Part shown: one piece after another, positions 27,055 through 36,900 of the stretch
Layout: each line of letters begins with the position of its first letter
Position numbering within the stretch: the first letter of the stretch is position 1
NCBI GenBank assembly: GCA_946902875.1
Contig: OX336348.1
Span: forward strand, 13,107,741-13,171,740
Direction of reading: 5' to 3'
Source of the DNA: Nematopogon swammerdamellus
Taxonomy: Eukaryota; Arthropoda; Insecta; Lepidoptera; Adelidae
Length of the DNA: 64,000 nucleotides
The notes under the pieces: model-generated
Told to the model about the DNA's origin: nothing
Databases searched by the model: none
What the model saw: only the letters and a program-made list of their open reading frames with translations
Program-made: the position numbers and the translations under genes

Positions 27055-30000
27055 AATGACGTCGGCTCCAATTTCCGAATTCCTTCGCCTTGTCGCGAAT
27101 ACACAGAGTTGCAGCCAGCACCCAGTCTTCTTGAAAATGCTGGTCGAATGTGGATGGAAGAAGCAAGCGACATATCTGACAGTCGTCTATTCACATGTGA
27201 CACAAATGAAAAGTTGCTGTTAGAATCAAGCGACTTCCTGCGAGCTAACCTAGAAGAGCAAGTTGTCACCCCTTTCGTGGATTTACGTGAACGTGAAACT
27301 TTCTCAACTGTAACAATAGCTAAACACACAACACTTGAAGATAACCCTGGAACCAGTGTGATAGCTGAAACGAGCCTAGCTTTACCATGTAACCTGTCCA
27401 CATCCAACATGCTACAAATCCTACCAGGTTCACTTCAAGCTGCTTCACTCTACTCACCACCACATAACACATCATCTCCGAATTCAATAGATATTCCGCT
27501 TAGTCCGTTCCAAACTGCATCAAGTCATAATCCACTGCGTAACACGTCTACTCCGAATTTTCCGGATATTCCGCCTAGTCCGTTCCAAACTGCATCAAGT
27601 CACACACCACATCGTAACACGTCTACTCTGAATTTTCCGGATATTCCGCCTAGCCCGTTCCAAACTGCATCAAGTCACACACCACATCGTAACACGTCTA
27701 CTCTGAATTTTCCGGATATTCCGCCTAGTCCGTTCCAAACTGCATCAAGTCATACTCCACCGCGTAACACGTCTACTCCGAATTTTCCGGATATTCCGCC
27801 TAGCCCGTTCCAAACTGCATCAAGTCACACACCACATCGTAACACATCTACTCTGAATTTTCCGGATATTCCGCCTAGTCCGTTCCAAACTGCATCAAGT
27901 CATACTCCACCGCGTAACACGTCTACTCCGAATTTTCCGGATATTCCGCCTAGTCCGTTCCAAACTGCATCAAGTCATACTCCACCGCGTAACACGTCTA
28001 CTCCGAATTTTCAGGATATTCCGCCTAGCCCGTTCCAAACTGCATCAAGTCACACACCACATCGTAACACGTCTACTCTGAATTTTCCGGATATTCCGCC
28101 TAGCCCGTTCCAAACTGCATCAAGTCACACACCACATCGTAACACGTCTACTCTGAATTTTCCGGATATTCCGCCTAGTCCGTTCCAAACTGCATCAAGT
28201 CATACTCCACCGCGTAACACGTCTACTCCGAATTTTCCGGATATTCCGCCTAGCCCGTTCCAAACTGCATCAAGTCACACACCACATCGTAACACGTCTA
28301 CTCTGAATTTTCCGGATATTCCGCCTAGCCCGTTCCAAACTGCATCAAGTCACACACCACATCGTAACACGTCTACTCTGAATTTTCCGGATATTCCGCC
28401 CAGTCCGTTCCAAACTGTCTCAAGCCACACTCCACCACCTACCACGTCTACTCCGAATATGGAGGATATTTCTCCAAATTTGCTCCAAACTGCCTCTAAC
28501 GTAACTCCACCACTAAATAGGTCTACACAGATTTTACCAGAGGGAGACTTAACATTCTGTGTACGCAAAGACCCTATTCAAAAGAAGAACCAGAACAAAC
28601 GTGAGAGTAGTGCTGTAGCAAACCATCAGAAAAAACGAGATGCTCACCAAATGTTGTCGAGCTGTAATCCATCGTGCTCAAAACAATGCTCTACTAAATT
28701 TCCTGAAGAGCAAAGGGCAGCAGTGTGGAGCCAATTCTGGTTATTAGATAACCAAAGAAGAAGAGACTTCATCTCTCGGAATGTCACTCTCAAGAAAGTC
28801 GCGATTAAGTATGTGCGTACGAATAAACGAAATAACACCTTAGTGTGGAGCTTGAACGATACAGTAGTGTGTAAAACAATGTTTCTTCACACAATCGGCT
28901 ACACAAGCGACAATGTAGTTCAGGCTGTTCTGAGAGCCAATTATAAAAATGGCATAAGTGCAAGTGCCGCAAAAGTGTCTGCTGCGCCTGATTTGAGAGG
29001 CAAAAAAACACCTAAACATGCCTTTTCAAAAGAATATACGGATGAAATAGAAGCTTTCATAGAAAATTTCAAACCAGCAAAATCTCATTACAACCTTGAA
29101 CATGCGCCAAATCGTAGGTATTTGCCTATCGGCTGTACATATGAAAGTGTTTTTCACATGTTGAAAGATCATTTACTTGAGAAGAACATGAAACCATGTT
29201 GTTGGGGTTCCTTCTGTAAAATTATGAAAAGGAAAAATATCTCATCTTCCTATCCAAAGCAAGACATTTGTACCAAATGCCATGAACATAAAATCGCTCA
29301 TCCCCCGACGCCGGAAAATACTCATAAATGTGAAGAATGCAACTGTCAGGCTTGCATACATCATCCTGAACACACAAATAACTACACACTTGCAAGGATT
29401 CACATAAAAGAGGATGAAAAATTAGCTGACTCATCAAAAGGAAAAGTAGCGCTTTTTACAGTTGACATGCAGAAAGTCATATCGATGCCAAAATTGGCCA
29501 TAAAAGATTATTTCTTTTCACGAAAACTAATTTTACATAATGAAACGTTTTCACAACCCGGCAAAAACAAGAACGCGGTGTGTGTTGTGTGGCATGAAGG
29601 CGAGTCAGGTCGCAATGCCCATAATATTGCATCCACTTATGCAGTATTTTTAAAAAAATATTGCCGTGATAACGATAAGGTAATCTTTTACATGGACAAT
29701 TGCAGTTCGCAAAATAAAAATAAGGTGTTGTATACTGCACTTCTGCGCATTCTGCACGACTCGGATATGGACCTTAAAACAATCAAGCTTGAATATCTTG
29801 AACCAGGTCATACCACGATGGCTGCAGACAGTGTTCACGCCTGTATCACATCAAAGTTGAAATCAGCCGGTGACCTCTACGATATGGACGATTACGTGCA
29901 AGTTATAAAAAAAAGCCGCAGAAACATGGAAGTATTCGAATTAAAACATCAAGAGATCGTAATATATAAGGATGAAATGAAAAGCATGTTTCCACGAGAC

Positions 30001-30222
30001 TGGAATATATCAAAATTTAAGATAGTGGAATTTCGCAGAGGTCAAACTAAATTATTCGTAAAGATTAAATACGACCAAGAAGAATTTAAAGAGCTTGATA
30101 TATTTAATAAGAAAATTCAAATTGAAATCAGAACAGCATTAGCTGAAGAGAAGAGTACAACCAACCATATACCACGACAAGAGAGTGTTAGAGGAATAAA
30201 TAAAGAAAAAAGAAAGATTTGA
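27055..30222 (+). CDS. Transposase-like protein, exon 2 (D-D-D core)
   Basis: Exon 2 encodes 1055 residues; with exon 1 the protein has 1080. In order: an acidic N-terminal region; a 25-residue repeat (PFQTASSHTP type) in 13 copies at about residues 176-500, probably disordered; a basic region with Cys residues (CNPSCSKQC); a helical region (WSQFWLLDNQRRRDFISRN) that may bind DNA; a Cys/His cluster from C764 (CTKCHEHK, CEECNCQACIHH) to about 800, probably zinc-binding; and a core with ALFTVDMQ (D829), IFYMDNCSSQNKN (D906) and LEPGHTTMAADSVHA (D950). Spacing D-76-D-43-D in those contexts fits an RNase H-fold nuclease. Similar DNCSxQNKN proteins in insects are usually listed as uncharacterised. 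Inference: transposase of the surrounding element. No stop or frameshift is seen. Confidence 0.75.
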   Translation, partial: NDVGSNFRIPSPCREYTELQPAPSLLENAGRMWMEEASDISDSRLFTCDTNEKLLLESSDFLRANLEEQVVTPFVDLRERETFSTVTIAKHTTLEDNPGTSVIAETSLALPCNLSTSNMLQILPGSLQAASLYSPPHNTSSPNSIDIPLSPFQTASSHNPLRNTSTPNFPDIPPSPFQTASSHTPHRNTSTLNFPDIPPSPFQTASSHTPHRNTSTLNFPDIPPSPFQTASSHTPPRNTSTPNFPDIPPSPFQTASSHTPHRNTSTLNFPDIPPSPFQTASSHTPPRNTSTPNFPDIPPSPFQTASSHTPPRNTSTPNFQDIPPSPFQTASSHTPHRNTSTLNFPDIPPSPFQTASSHTPHRNTSTLNFPDIPPSPFQTASSHTPPRNTSTPNFPDIPPSPFQTASSHTPHRNTSTLNFPDIPPSPFQTASSHTPHRNTSTLNFPDIPPSPFQTVSSHTPPPTTSTPNMEDISPNLLQTASNVTPPLNRSTQILPEGDLTFCVRKDPIQKKNQNKRESSAVANHQKKRDAHQMLSSCNPSCSKQCSTKFPEEQRAAVWSQFWLLDNQRRRDFISRNVTLKKVAIKYVRTNKRNNTLVWSLNDTVVCKTMFLHTIGYTSDNVVQAVLRANYKNGISASAAKVSAAPDLRGKKTPKHAFSKEYTDEIEAFIENFKPAKSHYNLEHAPNRRYLPIGCTYESVFHMLKDHLLEKNMKPCCWGSFCKIMKRKNISSSYPKQDICTKCHEHKIAHPPTPENTHKCEECNCQACIHHPEHTNNYTLARIHIKEDEKLADSSKGKVALFTVDMQKVISMPKLAIKDYFFSRKLILHNETFSQPGKNKNAVCVVWHEGESGRNAHNIASTYAVFLKKYCRDNDKVIFYMDNCSSQNKNKVLYTALLRILHDSDMDLKTIKLEYLEPGHTTMAADSVHACITSKLKSAGDLYDMDDYVQVIKKSRRNMEVFELKHQEIVIYKDEMKSMFPRDWNISKFKIVEFRRGQTKLFVKIKYDQEEFKELDIFNKKIQIEIRTALAEEKSTTNHIPRQESVRGINKEKRKI
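27430..28554 (+). repeat. 75-bp in-frame minisatellite within the transposase gene
   Basis: CCGTTCCAAACTGC recurs at exactly 75-bp spacing from 27505 to 28405 (13 copies), with one degenerate unit on each side. Two main variants (CATCGT...ACTCTG and CCGCGT...ACTCCG) alternate irregularly, a sign of unequal exchange. Every unit keeps the frame. Confidence 0.9.
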
Positions 30223-31286
30223 TGAAGTTGACAAAATCTATGCCAGTTTCGCGTAGAACGTTCTACGAGAATTTAGTCGTTAATGATGGAATTCAAGACG
30301 AATGTCGCGTTGAATAATTAGGATCGGATATCTAATATGTTTAAAAAACATAAAAATATGTCTTCCCCTAAATTTAAGAATGTTTTTATAAAAGCTACTT
30401 TCTATGTTTAACGGGCATAATGTTTTAATTCATACCTTTCGTTTAGTCCCTATTATTATCTTTAAGAATCATATTAAAATGTCAATGTACGTACACATAT
30501 GTTTTAACTGCTATAACATTTTCTTCCCCTTTCATTAGGTGTAAGAGTATTTAAGTACCTACCTAATTAAGTATATTTTTTGTCTGCGTGTGTCTTGTAC
30601 TAGGTTTAATTGACATAGTTTTAATTGAATTTTGTTTTTGTCTTACCTAACGTCTATTAGAAAAATCTCAATATAAGTTTTTCTTAGCTTTGTAACATCT
30701 CAATTTTAGATTAGTTTTTAAAAATCTACATCCATACAATTTCAATTGTTTATTATGATAAGATTTTTTTACATGTTGTCTTAACATTATTATTTTATTG
30801 AAATGTATTCTGTATAATGCTATTATATTTTTTTATTTTATTTTATAACATTTGATACGAATTTTTGACCATTTTTATTATATATTTTGTATTAGCATAA
30901 CCAAAAAATAAAGTTCGTAATTATGAATTTGAACCTATAATTTTATTTATATCACCCATCAAAGACTCGAAAACTCGAGTAACAAAATCCCGAGAATACG
31001 ATGCATCATTGGATTGCATCGTTTTCTCGTAAACAGATCCACAATTAAATGTTTATATGGAACGATAAAACAGTTTTTCTTTGATTAACTATAGAAATAT
31101 CACTTTTATTATATACATATGTACACAGAAAATGGAGCACAAAATGTAGACTATCCAATACAGTTTACATTATTTATCTATCGTAATCCGTTTGACAGGA
31201 ATTTGTAATAGTTTAATAGGATGGTTATTGCGCGATTTCTCGAAATCATCTTCCAAAGGTTACACTGTTTTATCATTCGAGGGCAG
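30223..31286. other. 3' UTR and right end of the transposon
   Basis: AT-rich, with AATAAA at 30907 as the likely poly(A) signal. A self-complementary patch lies near 30967-31020, and the right TIR occupies 31258-31286. Confidence 0.5.
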
Positions 31287-31468
31287 TACAGTATTCCCCC
31301 CGCTCGGCTGCGACGCCGCGCGCGCCGCGCGCGCCGCGCCCCTCGCCAGTCTTCGCTAGGCAGTTACTCGCGACAGTTACTTTTGGAGGAATACAAACTT
31401 TAATAATGTATACGTGTCTTATTCATTTATCCAGTCGTCCCTAAATCAGTGAGATCCACATCTCCACA

Positions 31469-32485
31469 AAGTCAACCGTGTCAGTTACCATTAAAAAAAC
31501 TAGACTTTGGTCGTGCCGGCTACATTAAACTGGACCGAAACCACGTGTATGGTGTTGAATTATAAAGCCACTAAACAAGATGTGGACTGTACGTCTTCCT
31601 TCTTTGATTTTCAGCAGAGTTTGCAACAGTTTTCAGTAGATTTTTCAGCAGAGTTCAGCAGTCTTGAGGTTTCTTGTTGGTATTATAGAGCGATTTATTT
31701 AATTAAGTGAACTGCACGAATGAATGAACATACCTCGATAGGTTTCGTAAAGTAGGAAGTTATATTTTAATGACCGTTATTTTTATGAAAAGTCTCTTTG
31801 CAAAATTCCTAATGGGGATATCCCCAAAAGGGTTCCGGGCGTATGCCAATTAATTATGCGTTAGGTCTACTATGTGTAATTAAGATTATGTTTAAGAAAA
31901 AATAACAATTTACACCTTATTTCTGCTAAATTTGCAATGATTTCTTCATGTACATAGTCACTAGTGTCACCTAGTGGCGGAAGAAATCACTAACGAACGC
32001 GTCCGGAACTTGCCAGATGAGGCGTAACAGTCTACCTACCGGCCGGTCACAGAGTTTCGCGCGCGCGCATTTCTAGTACTGACTAGAGACATTTTTTTTA
32101 TAGACGACCGGCACGGGTGGCTGTGCCCAAAAGTTCAAAGAACGATTAAGACACAGCCAATAACCCCACTCCTCGCGAAACCACGCTCAGAGAGGCGCCG
32201 ACGTGCCAGCTACAAGGCGGACAAAGTCAAAGTCGTTGTCTAATTTATTACCACGCCTTTTGAAGGTCCCATGGGAACACACTCGCCGGAAGACCGTTCC
32301 ATATTTTCGCCGTACGACATAGGAACAATTTCGAAAAGCGACGCGTTCTCAGAAGTTGTGTGTCAACAACACATGGATGTTCCGAGCGAGTCCGGCGGGT
32401 GTGACGAATACCGATCGGGGCAGGAGGGATGAGGGAAGCCAGTTCTATGATTAATGAAAAAATACACATACGAGGGTAGAGCCAA
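31469..32485 (+). repeat. Tandem unit 0, right part
   Basis: This resumes unit 0 after the AAGT duplication: the end of the SINE (to 31499), a truncated minus-strand SINE piece, non-coding sequence with a stem (GATTTCTTC near 31938, GAAGAAATC near 31980), and the minus-strand LINE end. The 67-codon frame at 31507-31710, repeated in all units, has no recognisable domain. Confidence 0.8.
32091..32485 (-). pseudogene. Non-LTR LINE C-terminus, minus strand, cut by the array junction
   Basis: The minus-strand frame reads RTRSEHPCVVDTQLLRTRRF and CRTAKIWNGLPASVFPWDL, the conserved end of CR1/Jockey-group reverse transcriptase ORFs. It is followed by a 3' UTR and an A run at about 32095. Its upstream edge is exactly the unit junction (32485/32486). 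Further copies: 38888-39278, 45170-45563, 51455-51848 and 57752-58145. Confidence 0.7.
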
Positions 32486-33050
32486 ATAAGTACAATCCAC
32501 CGCCAGTTCTCGAGAACGGTCTTGTTACACTCTACTGGGACCGGTCCATTATTATTACTTCTTTATTAGGACTATTTATTAGGACTATTCTCGCGAATAG
32601 ACCTGATATTGTGATAGTGGACCGCGAGGCGAGGCGCGCAACTCTCGTCGATATCGCCGTGCCGTACGATGGTAACCTCATCAGTAAGGAAGCAGAGAAG
32701 ATATTGAAGTATCTGCAGCACGAGGTTACCAAAATGTGGCCCCTCGACTCGACGATCGTTGTGCCCATAGTCGTATCAGCGCATGGGCTGATAGCTAAGA
32801 ACATCGACGACCATTTTAACAGGCTCTCGCTGAGTCGTTGGGTCAAGGGCCAGATCCAGATGGCAGCCCTGTTCGACACTGCACGCATCGTCCAGAGGTT
32901 TCTCTCTTTGGGACCCGCGACCATCGGTAGTCTGGGTTGGCTGCGCCGTCGGTGGTGGAAACTCCATTTGTTTTCGTATTAATTATAGATTTTAAGATTG
33001 TAAATATGTAAAATTAATATAAAAAAATGTGTAAATAAATGGATGAAATA
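32486..33050 (+). pseudogene. RLE-LINE 3' fragment (unit 1)
   Basis: The C-terminal restriction-like endonuclease region (RPDIVIVDREARRATLVDIA, EKILKYLQHEV) and 3' UTR are repeated from the LINE at 10261-10800, with two codons deleted. Copies in later units: 39279-39823, 45564-46108, 51849-52393 and 58146-58690. All start at the same base, the unit junction. Confidence 0.75.
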
Positions 33051-33188
33051 TTAAGAGCGTTCCGTGCAAAATGACAGGCGACGGTGCTGCCACTCAAGTA
33101 AATATTATATATATCACTTAAACAAAGCCATAACTGAAAAAACAAGCCATGAAACTGTAGTTGATTTTGATTATGATATTCCAAAATA

Positions 33189-33304
33189 CTGAAAACAGTT
33201 TTGTATTGCTCTGATTATCCATAAACATAATAACGGATTACGGTGGCCATCGAAATCCGTTATTATGATTGTGCATAAACTGAGCAATATAAAACTGTTT
33301 TCAG
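33189..33304. mobile_element. 116-bp MITE, TA target, nested
   Basis: CTGAAAACAGTTTT at the left mirrors AAAACTGTTTTCAG at the right, with TA on each side and a second inner inverted pair (AATAACGGATT / AATCCGTTAT). Tc1/mariner-type MITEs have this form. Copies lie inside the TTAA element of every unit. Confidence 0.65.
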
Positions 33305-33667
33305 TATCTTAGGCTGTTTTTAGTGTTGCGCTGGCGGGCGCCGATCGCACGCGCGCGTGTTGCCAAACTTCAATTTTGTAGGTACATTTTAGAGTGATAC
33401 GTGTACCAGCGCGCTGGTAAGCGCACGCGGCGCGTAGCAAGATCGCACGTTCGAGCCCTCGCGCCTCGCCGGCGCCGGCGCGCGCGAGCGCTACACAAGC
33501 CAGTGCGTGCTTTTACTGTTGCGCTAGTGACACGCGTCGCGGGTACATACGATGAACATCGATACAGAAAGAGTAATAATTGAGGTGCAGTTCAGACCCT
33601 TGCTGTGGGATTCAGCTAATGAGTTATACAAGAACTGAGTAATCTGGTTGCCACTAAAGGTTGATTT

Positions 33668-33976
33668 TTTATATATTTTTTTTATGGAAACTGACACGGT
33701 TGGCTTACATCACCTTCCGTGATGTCAGCCCATAACACCTGGTGAACTTGGTACCACGTCAGTGTTTCCCTTTGGTCGTCCCGGCTACACTGAACTGAAC
33801 GGAAAACACAAACTATTTTACATAGCCGTTCCGACCGACCTTTCATTCAGTGCGGTGGTACCAACCCGGGCGGGTTAAACCCTACCACCTAGTAATATAA
33901 GAAGGGAGTCTTATCCCTTAGTCGCCTTTTACGACATACACGGGGAGAGATGCCGTGGGGCTATTCTTTTAAAGTG
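33668..33976 (-). mobile_element. SINE with head B (minus strand), nested
   Basis: The same family as 21421-21742: body, then GTCGTAAAAGGCGACTAAGG on the minus strand. In units 2-4 its left part is deleted together with neighbouring sequence, and in unit 5 its right part is deleted. Confidence 0.7.
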
Positions 33977-36900
33977 GGTACGTGAATTCTTCTTCTTTCT
34001 ATTAATTCTTCGTCGTCGCTTTAATAACAAGTAGCACAGGAGATTCGTTAGCAATTTATTTCGCCTCATTGTAACAACGCGATTGCGTCACACGTCAGCC
34101 TCACACTGAAAACAACCAGCGACCGGCGCGGGCGCCAGGACGCTGGCACACGCGCGGTGACCAGCGCGCGTGCGACCGGCGGCCACCAGCGCAACACTAA
34201 AAACGGCCTTAGAATATCATAATCAAAATCAACTACAGCTTCATGGCTTCTTTTTTCGTTATGGCTTTGTTTAAGAGATATATATTTTTTACTTGAGTGA
34301 CAGCACCGTCGCCTGTCATGTTGCACGGAACGCTCTTAATAATGTTTTTTTTATTATTGTTGTATTTGCACCACCTTCCCCATTTTGCTGATAAGTGTTT
34401 TGTATGTGCGTTACTTAAAAACTAAGCATTGACCATTTTCCCGGTACATGTGCATGGAAGAGGCGGCAGAGGAGTGTCAGGAACATGGCACGTGAAGATC
34501 CGTTGTATCTGCCTACCCCAGCGGGAAACATAACATGCATGACGCTATATATGTATGTATGTATGTATGTATTTTTCTTATCGGTGACGTCATATTTTAG
34601 CTTACATGCATCCCATTTTGAACCATATGAGGAAGACGTGATTCCACGTCAAAAAATTAAGATCAAATCAAATTAAAATGTTGGCTGGCTATAATATGGG
34701 CAGTGAGGACACCGAATATATATTACTAACGTGCGGATGCGGCCACTCGAAGCCACCCGCGCGCCGCCGCTCCTCTGCGCCGCACCGCCAGCCCTTGCTC
34801 CGTCGCGCCGACAGCCGCCGCGCCGCGAGCCGCCGCGCCGCCAGCCGCCGCGCCGCCAGCCACCGCGCCGGCCACTATGGAAAATGGTAGAACAACGGCA
34901 TATCAAAAATGTTTTTTACCAGTGTTGCTATTGACAAACCTTTTTAATTATATTGAATAGTTTAAGGGTTAGACTTTGATATATTACGGGTATTTTATAT
35001 AAGTTATACACGGTGAACAAAAAACCTGCCGAACACCCGAAGGCAGGAAGTACAGTTTCAGATACTGAATCGGATAGGTTAGTTTATTTTTAAATTCGGA
35101 CAAAATTTTTCAATAAAAAAATTGAATTAGTATCACGACCTTTTACTTCTTATGTAAAATTCTCTAGCAGGCGCGGCGGCGAGGCGGCGGCGCGCGCGAG
35201 ACACAAAGCGCCCGCCGCCGCCTCGCCGCCAGTGTCATAAATTATCTTGAGGCGGCATCGAATGAAGTGAAGGCAGAGAGCGTGTTCTTATGTCTTTAGT
35301 GAAATTCTTTGTAAAATAATTTGCCGATTTTAATATTTTTTTTGGTCTTCTGTACTGAAAATGAAATCGGTAAGTGCTTTGAGGTTAGATAGTGTGCAAC
35401 AAACCATTATTTTGTATACCTAATAAGTTTTAGAATATTACCTAGGTAGTTACCTAGAAGACTGATATCACTTGCTTAAGACATATGGTAGTAGGTAGTA
35501 GTAACTTCACATCACTGATATGAAGATATCTTGATACTTAGGAATAATTGAAAAATGTCATATTTTCGTATAAATTTCGAAAAAAAAACTAGCCTATCCG
35601 ATTCAGTATCTGAAACTGTACTTCCTGCCTTCAGGTGTTCGACAGGTTTTTATATATTTTTGGCATTGGAAAAAATATGTATAAAACATATTTTTTCCAA
35701 TGCCACAATGTTTATTATGTTTTTGGATGTCCATGTCAAATCTGTTCACTTCATCACTTTAAAAGTCAATTTCTTGTTAAACTTGTAGGAATAGATATAA
35801 ACTATTATACATTTAGGCAAATCTAATATTATGTACATTTTAGAACAATAATAGTTTTTAATTTTATTGATCAGGTTACGTGTTTATAATTGAATAATAT
35901 AATAAGAATATAATAAGAAATAATATAATATAATAAGAAAAACAAGTAAATTAAGTTCATCGAGGCGTTGACAGGTACCCACGTTTGCCCACGCTTTATT
36001 TTTAATTTGTAGCCTAAATATTCATGAGAAACATTTATAAAAATTATCTGCGAATATTTGCGAATTCCTAAGTTATTGGGAAAAATGTCATTAAACTCAG
36101 AAAACGAAAAACAGCTGTCCATTGCGGTTTCAAATGAATACTATAACTATTAATAGTTTTCGTTTACGTTATGTTTTTTTTATGGAAACTGACACGGTTG
36201 GCTACATCACCTTGGTTAGCCCATAAAACCGGGTGAACTAGGTGCCGTATCAGTGCTTCCCTTCGGTAGTGCCGGCTACACTGAACTGGACGGAAAACAC
36301 AAACTATTTACGTAGCCGTTTCGACCGACGTTTTGTTATTTAGTACCAATCATTTTGCGTGTGAAAATGTAATCAACAAAATGCACACCTATCTATTTTC
36401 CAATTAATGCATAAAGAGTTGATACATTATTACAATTACGTATGTATAAATATTACAAGACTGTCTAACATTAATTACATTCCTTGTATGGGATGATATT
36501 ACATATTTTCTATAACCCTTCTTTCCAAACATGGTCAGCCAACAGTAAAAAAAGAAACGACTACATAAAGAGAAAAAAACTCTTGTACTTACAAAAACGT
36601 TTTCGTGAAGAGCTAGGATTGATCGACCAACCACGACAAGTGGTTGATGTTGGTAATACCACAGATTACTTAATAGTTACTTCGTAGTAACACTGCCAGA
36701 AGATTTTTTTACAATGCAAGCTGATTTGCTGAAATTACCGGAGTGGATGTAAAATTGATTAAACCATTTCACATAATTCTGCAAGCTCTTTCATCAGGTG
36801 TAATGATAGATGCTGAAAAATTTGACAGGTATGCTATGGAAACTGCCAGAAACTATATGAGTAATTACTAATTATATAGGTTTAGGTTTTCATCTTCGCG

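Larger units (their letters stand above)
25866..31286 (+). mobile_element. 5.4-kb DNA transposon, Sola-like candidate, TACA TSD
   Basis: Perfect 29-bp TIRs begin CTGCCCTCGAATGATAAAAC. TACA lies at 25862-25865 and 31287-31290, and the 5' LTR has one TACA with nothing inserted, which proves the boundaries. Inside are four subterminal palindromes at the left end (25885-26252), a two-exon gene on the plus strand (26456-30222), a poly(A) signal AATAAA at 30907 and an AT-rich right end. The TIRs match perfectly and the gene is uninterrupted, so the copy may be complete and recently active. The superfamily is uncertain: a 4-bp duplication with a D-D-D protein points to Sola-like elements rather than hAT, piggyBac or Tc1. 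Confidence 0.85.
15290..31468 (+). mobile_element. Ty3/Gypsy retrotransposon (CsRn1/Kabuki-like) with four nested insertions
   Basis: LTRs begin TGTAGCG and end CTCCACA. The target duplication AAGT lies at 15286-15289 and 31469-31472, and the empty site is present in every other tandem unit. Order: LTR, primer site, gag, protease, RT, RNase H, integrase, small accessory ORF, polypurine tract, LTR. A Gag Cys-His-Cys-Cys motif and a tRNA-Trp primer site fit the CsRn1 clade of insects and flatworms. Removing the four insertions leaves an element of about 5.5 kb. It is defective through a gag nonsense codon, a frame break in pol and the insertions. Confidence 0.9.
25831..31468 (+). repeat. 3' LTR (213 bp) split by the 5.4-kb transposon
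   Basis: The LTR consists of 25831-25865 and 31291-31468. It is near identical to the 5' LTR: one substitution and two indels in about 210 bp, so the retrotransposon inserted recently. It serves as the empty-site control for the P-like insertion in the other LTR. Confidence 0.88.
33055..34335. mobile_element. TTAA-flanked element, 1281-bp form (unit 1)
   Basis: TTAA lies on both sides (33051-33054 and 34336-34339), and unit 0 has the empty site ATATTAATAATG near 10808. TIRs begin GAGCGTTCCGTGCAA and similarity extends about 140 bp inward (ACAGGCGACGGTGCTG, AAACAAAGCCATAAC). The target and long TIRs fit a piggyBac-type MITE. Nested inside are a 116-bp TA-flanked MITE (33189-33304), a tRNA-like GC-rich stretch (about 33399-33460) and a minus-strand SINE (33668-33976). 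Confidence 0.8.

Noticed and set aside
27505..28479. CRISPR or structural repeat RNA
   Set aside because: 75-bp units stay in one reading frame and encode a 25-residue repeat in a larger protein.
31221..31403. 60-residue ORF across the transposon end and LTR
   Set aside because: It spans the TIR/LTR boundary, so it cannot predate the insertion and has no motif.
34673..34934. Arg- and Ala-rich proteins on both strands in GC-rich unit blocks
   Set aside because: All six frames are open because of the GCC/GCG repeats, and lengths change with repeat number.
35555..36122. Conserved short frames (MSYFRINFEK..., MDSCFSFSEF...) in every unit
   Set aside because: Their conservation reflects recent duplication of DNA. 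They overlap inverted repeats and AT-rich runs and have no domain.
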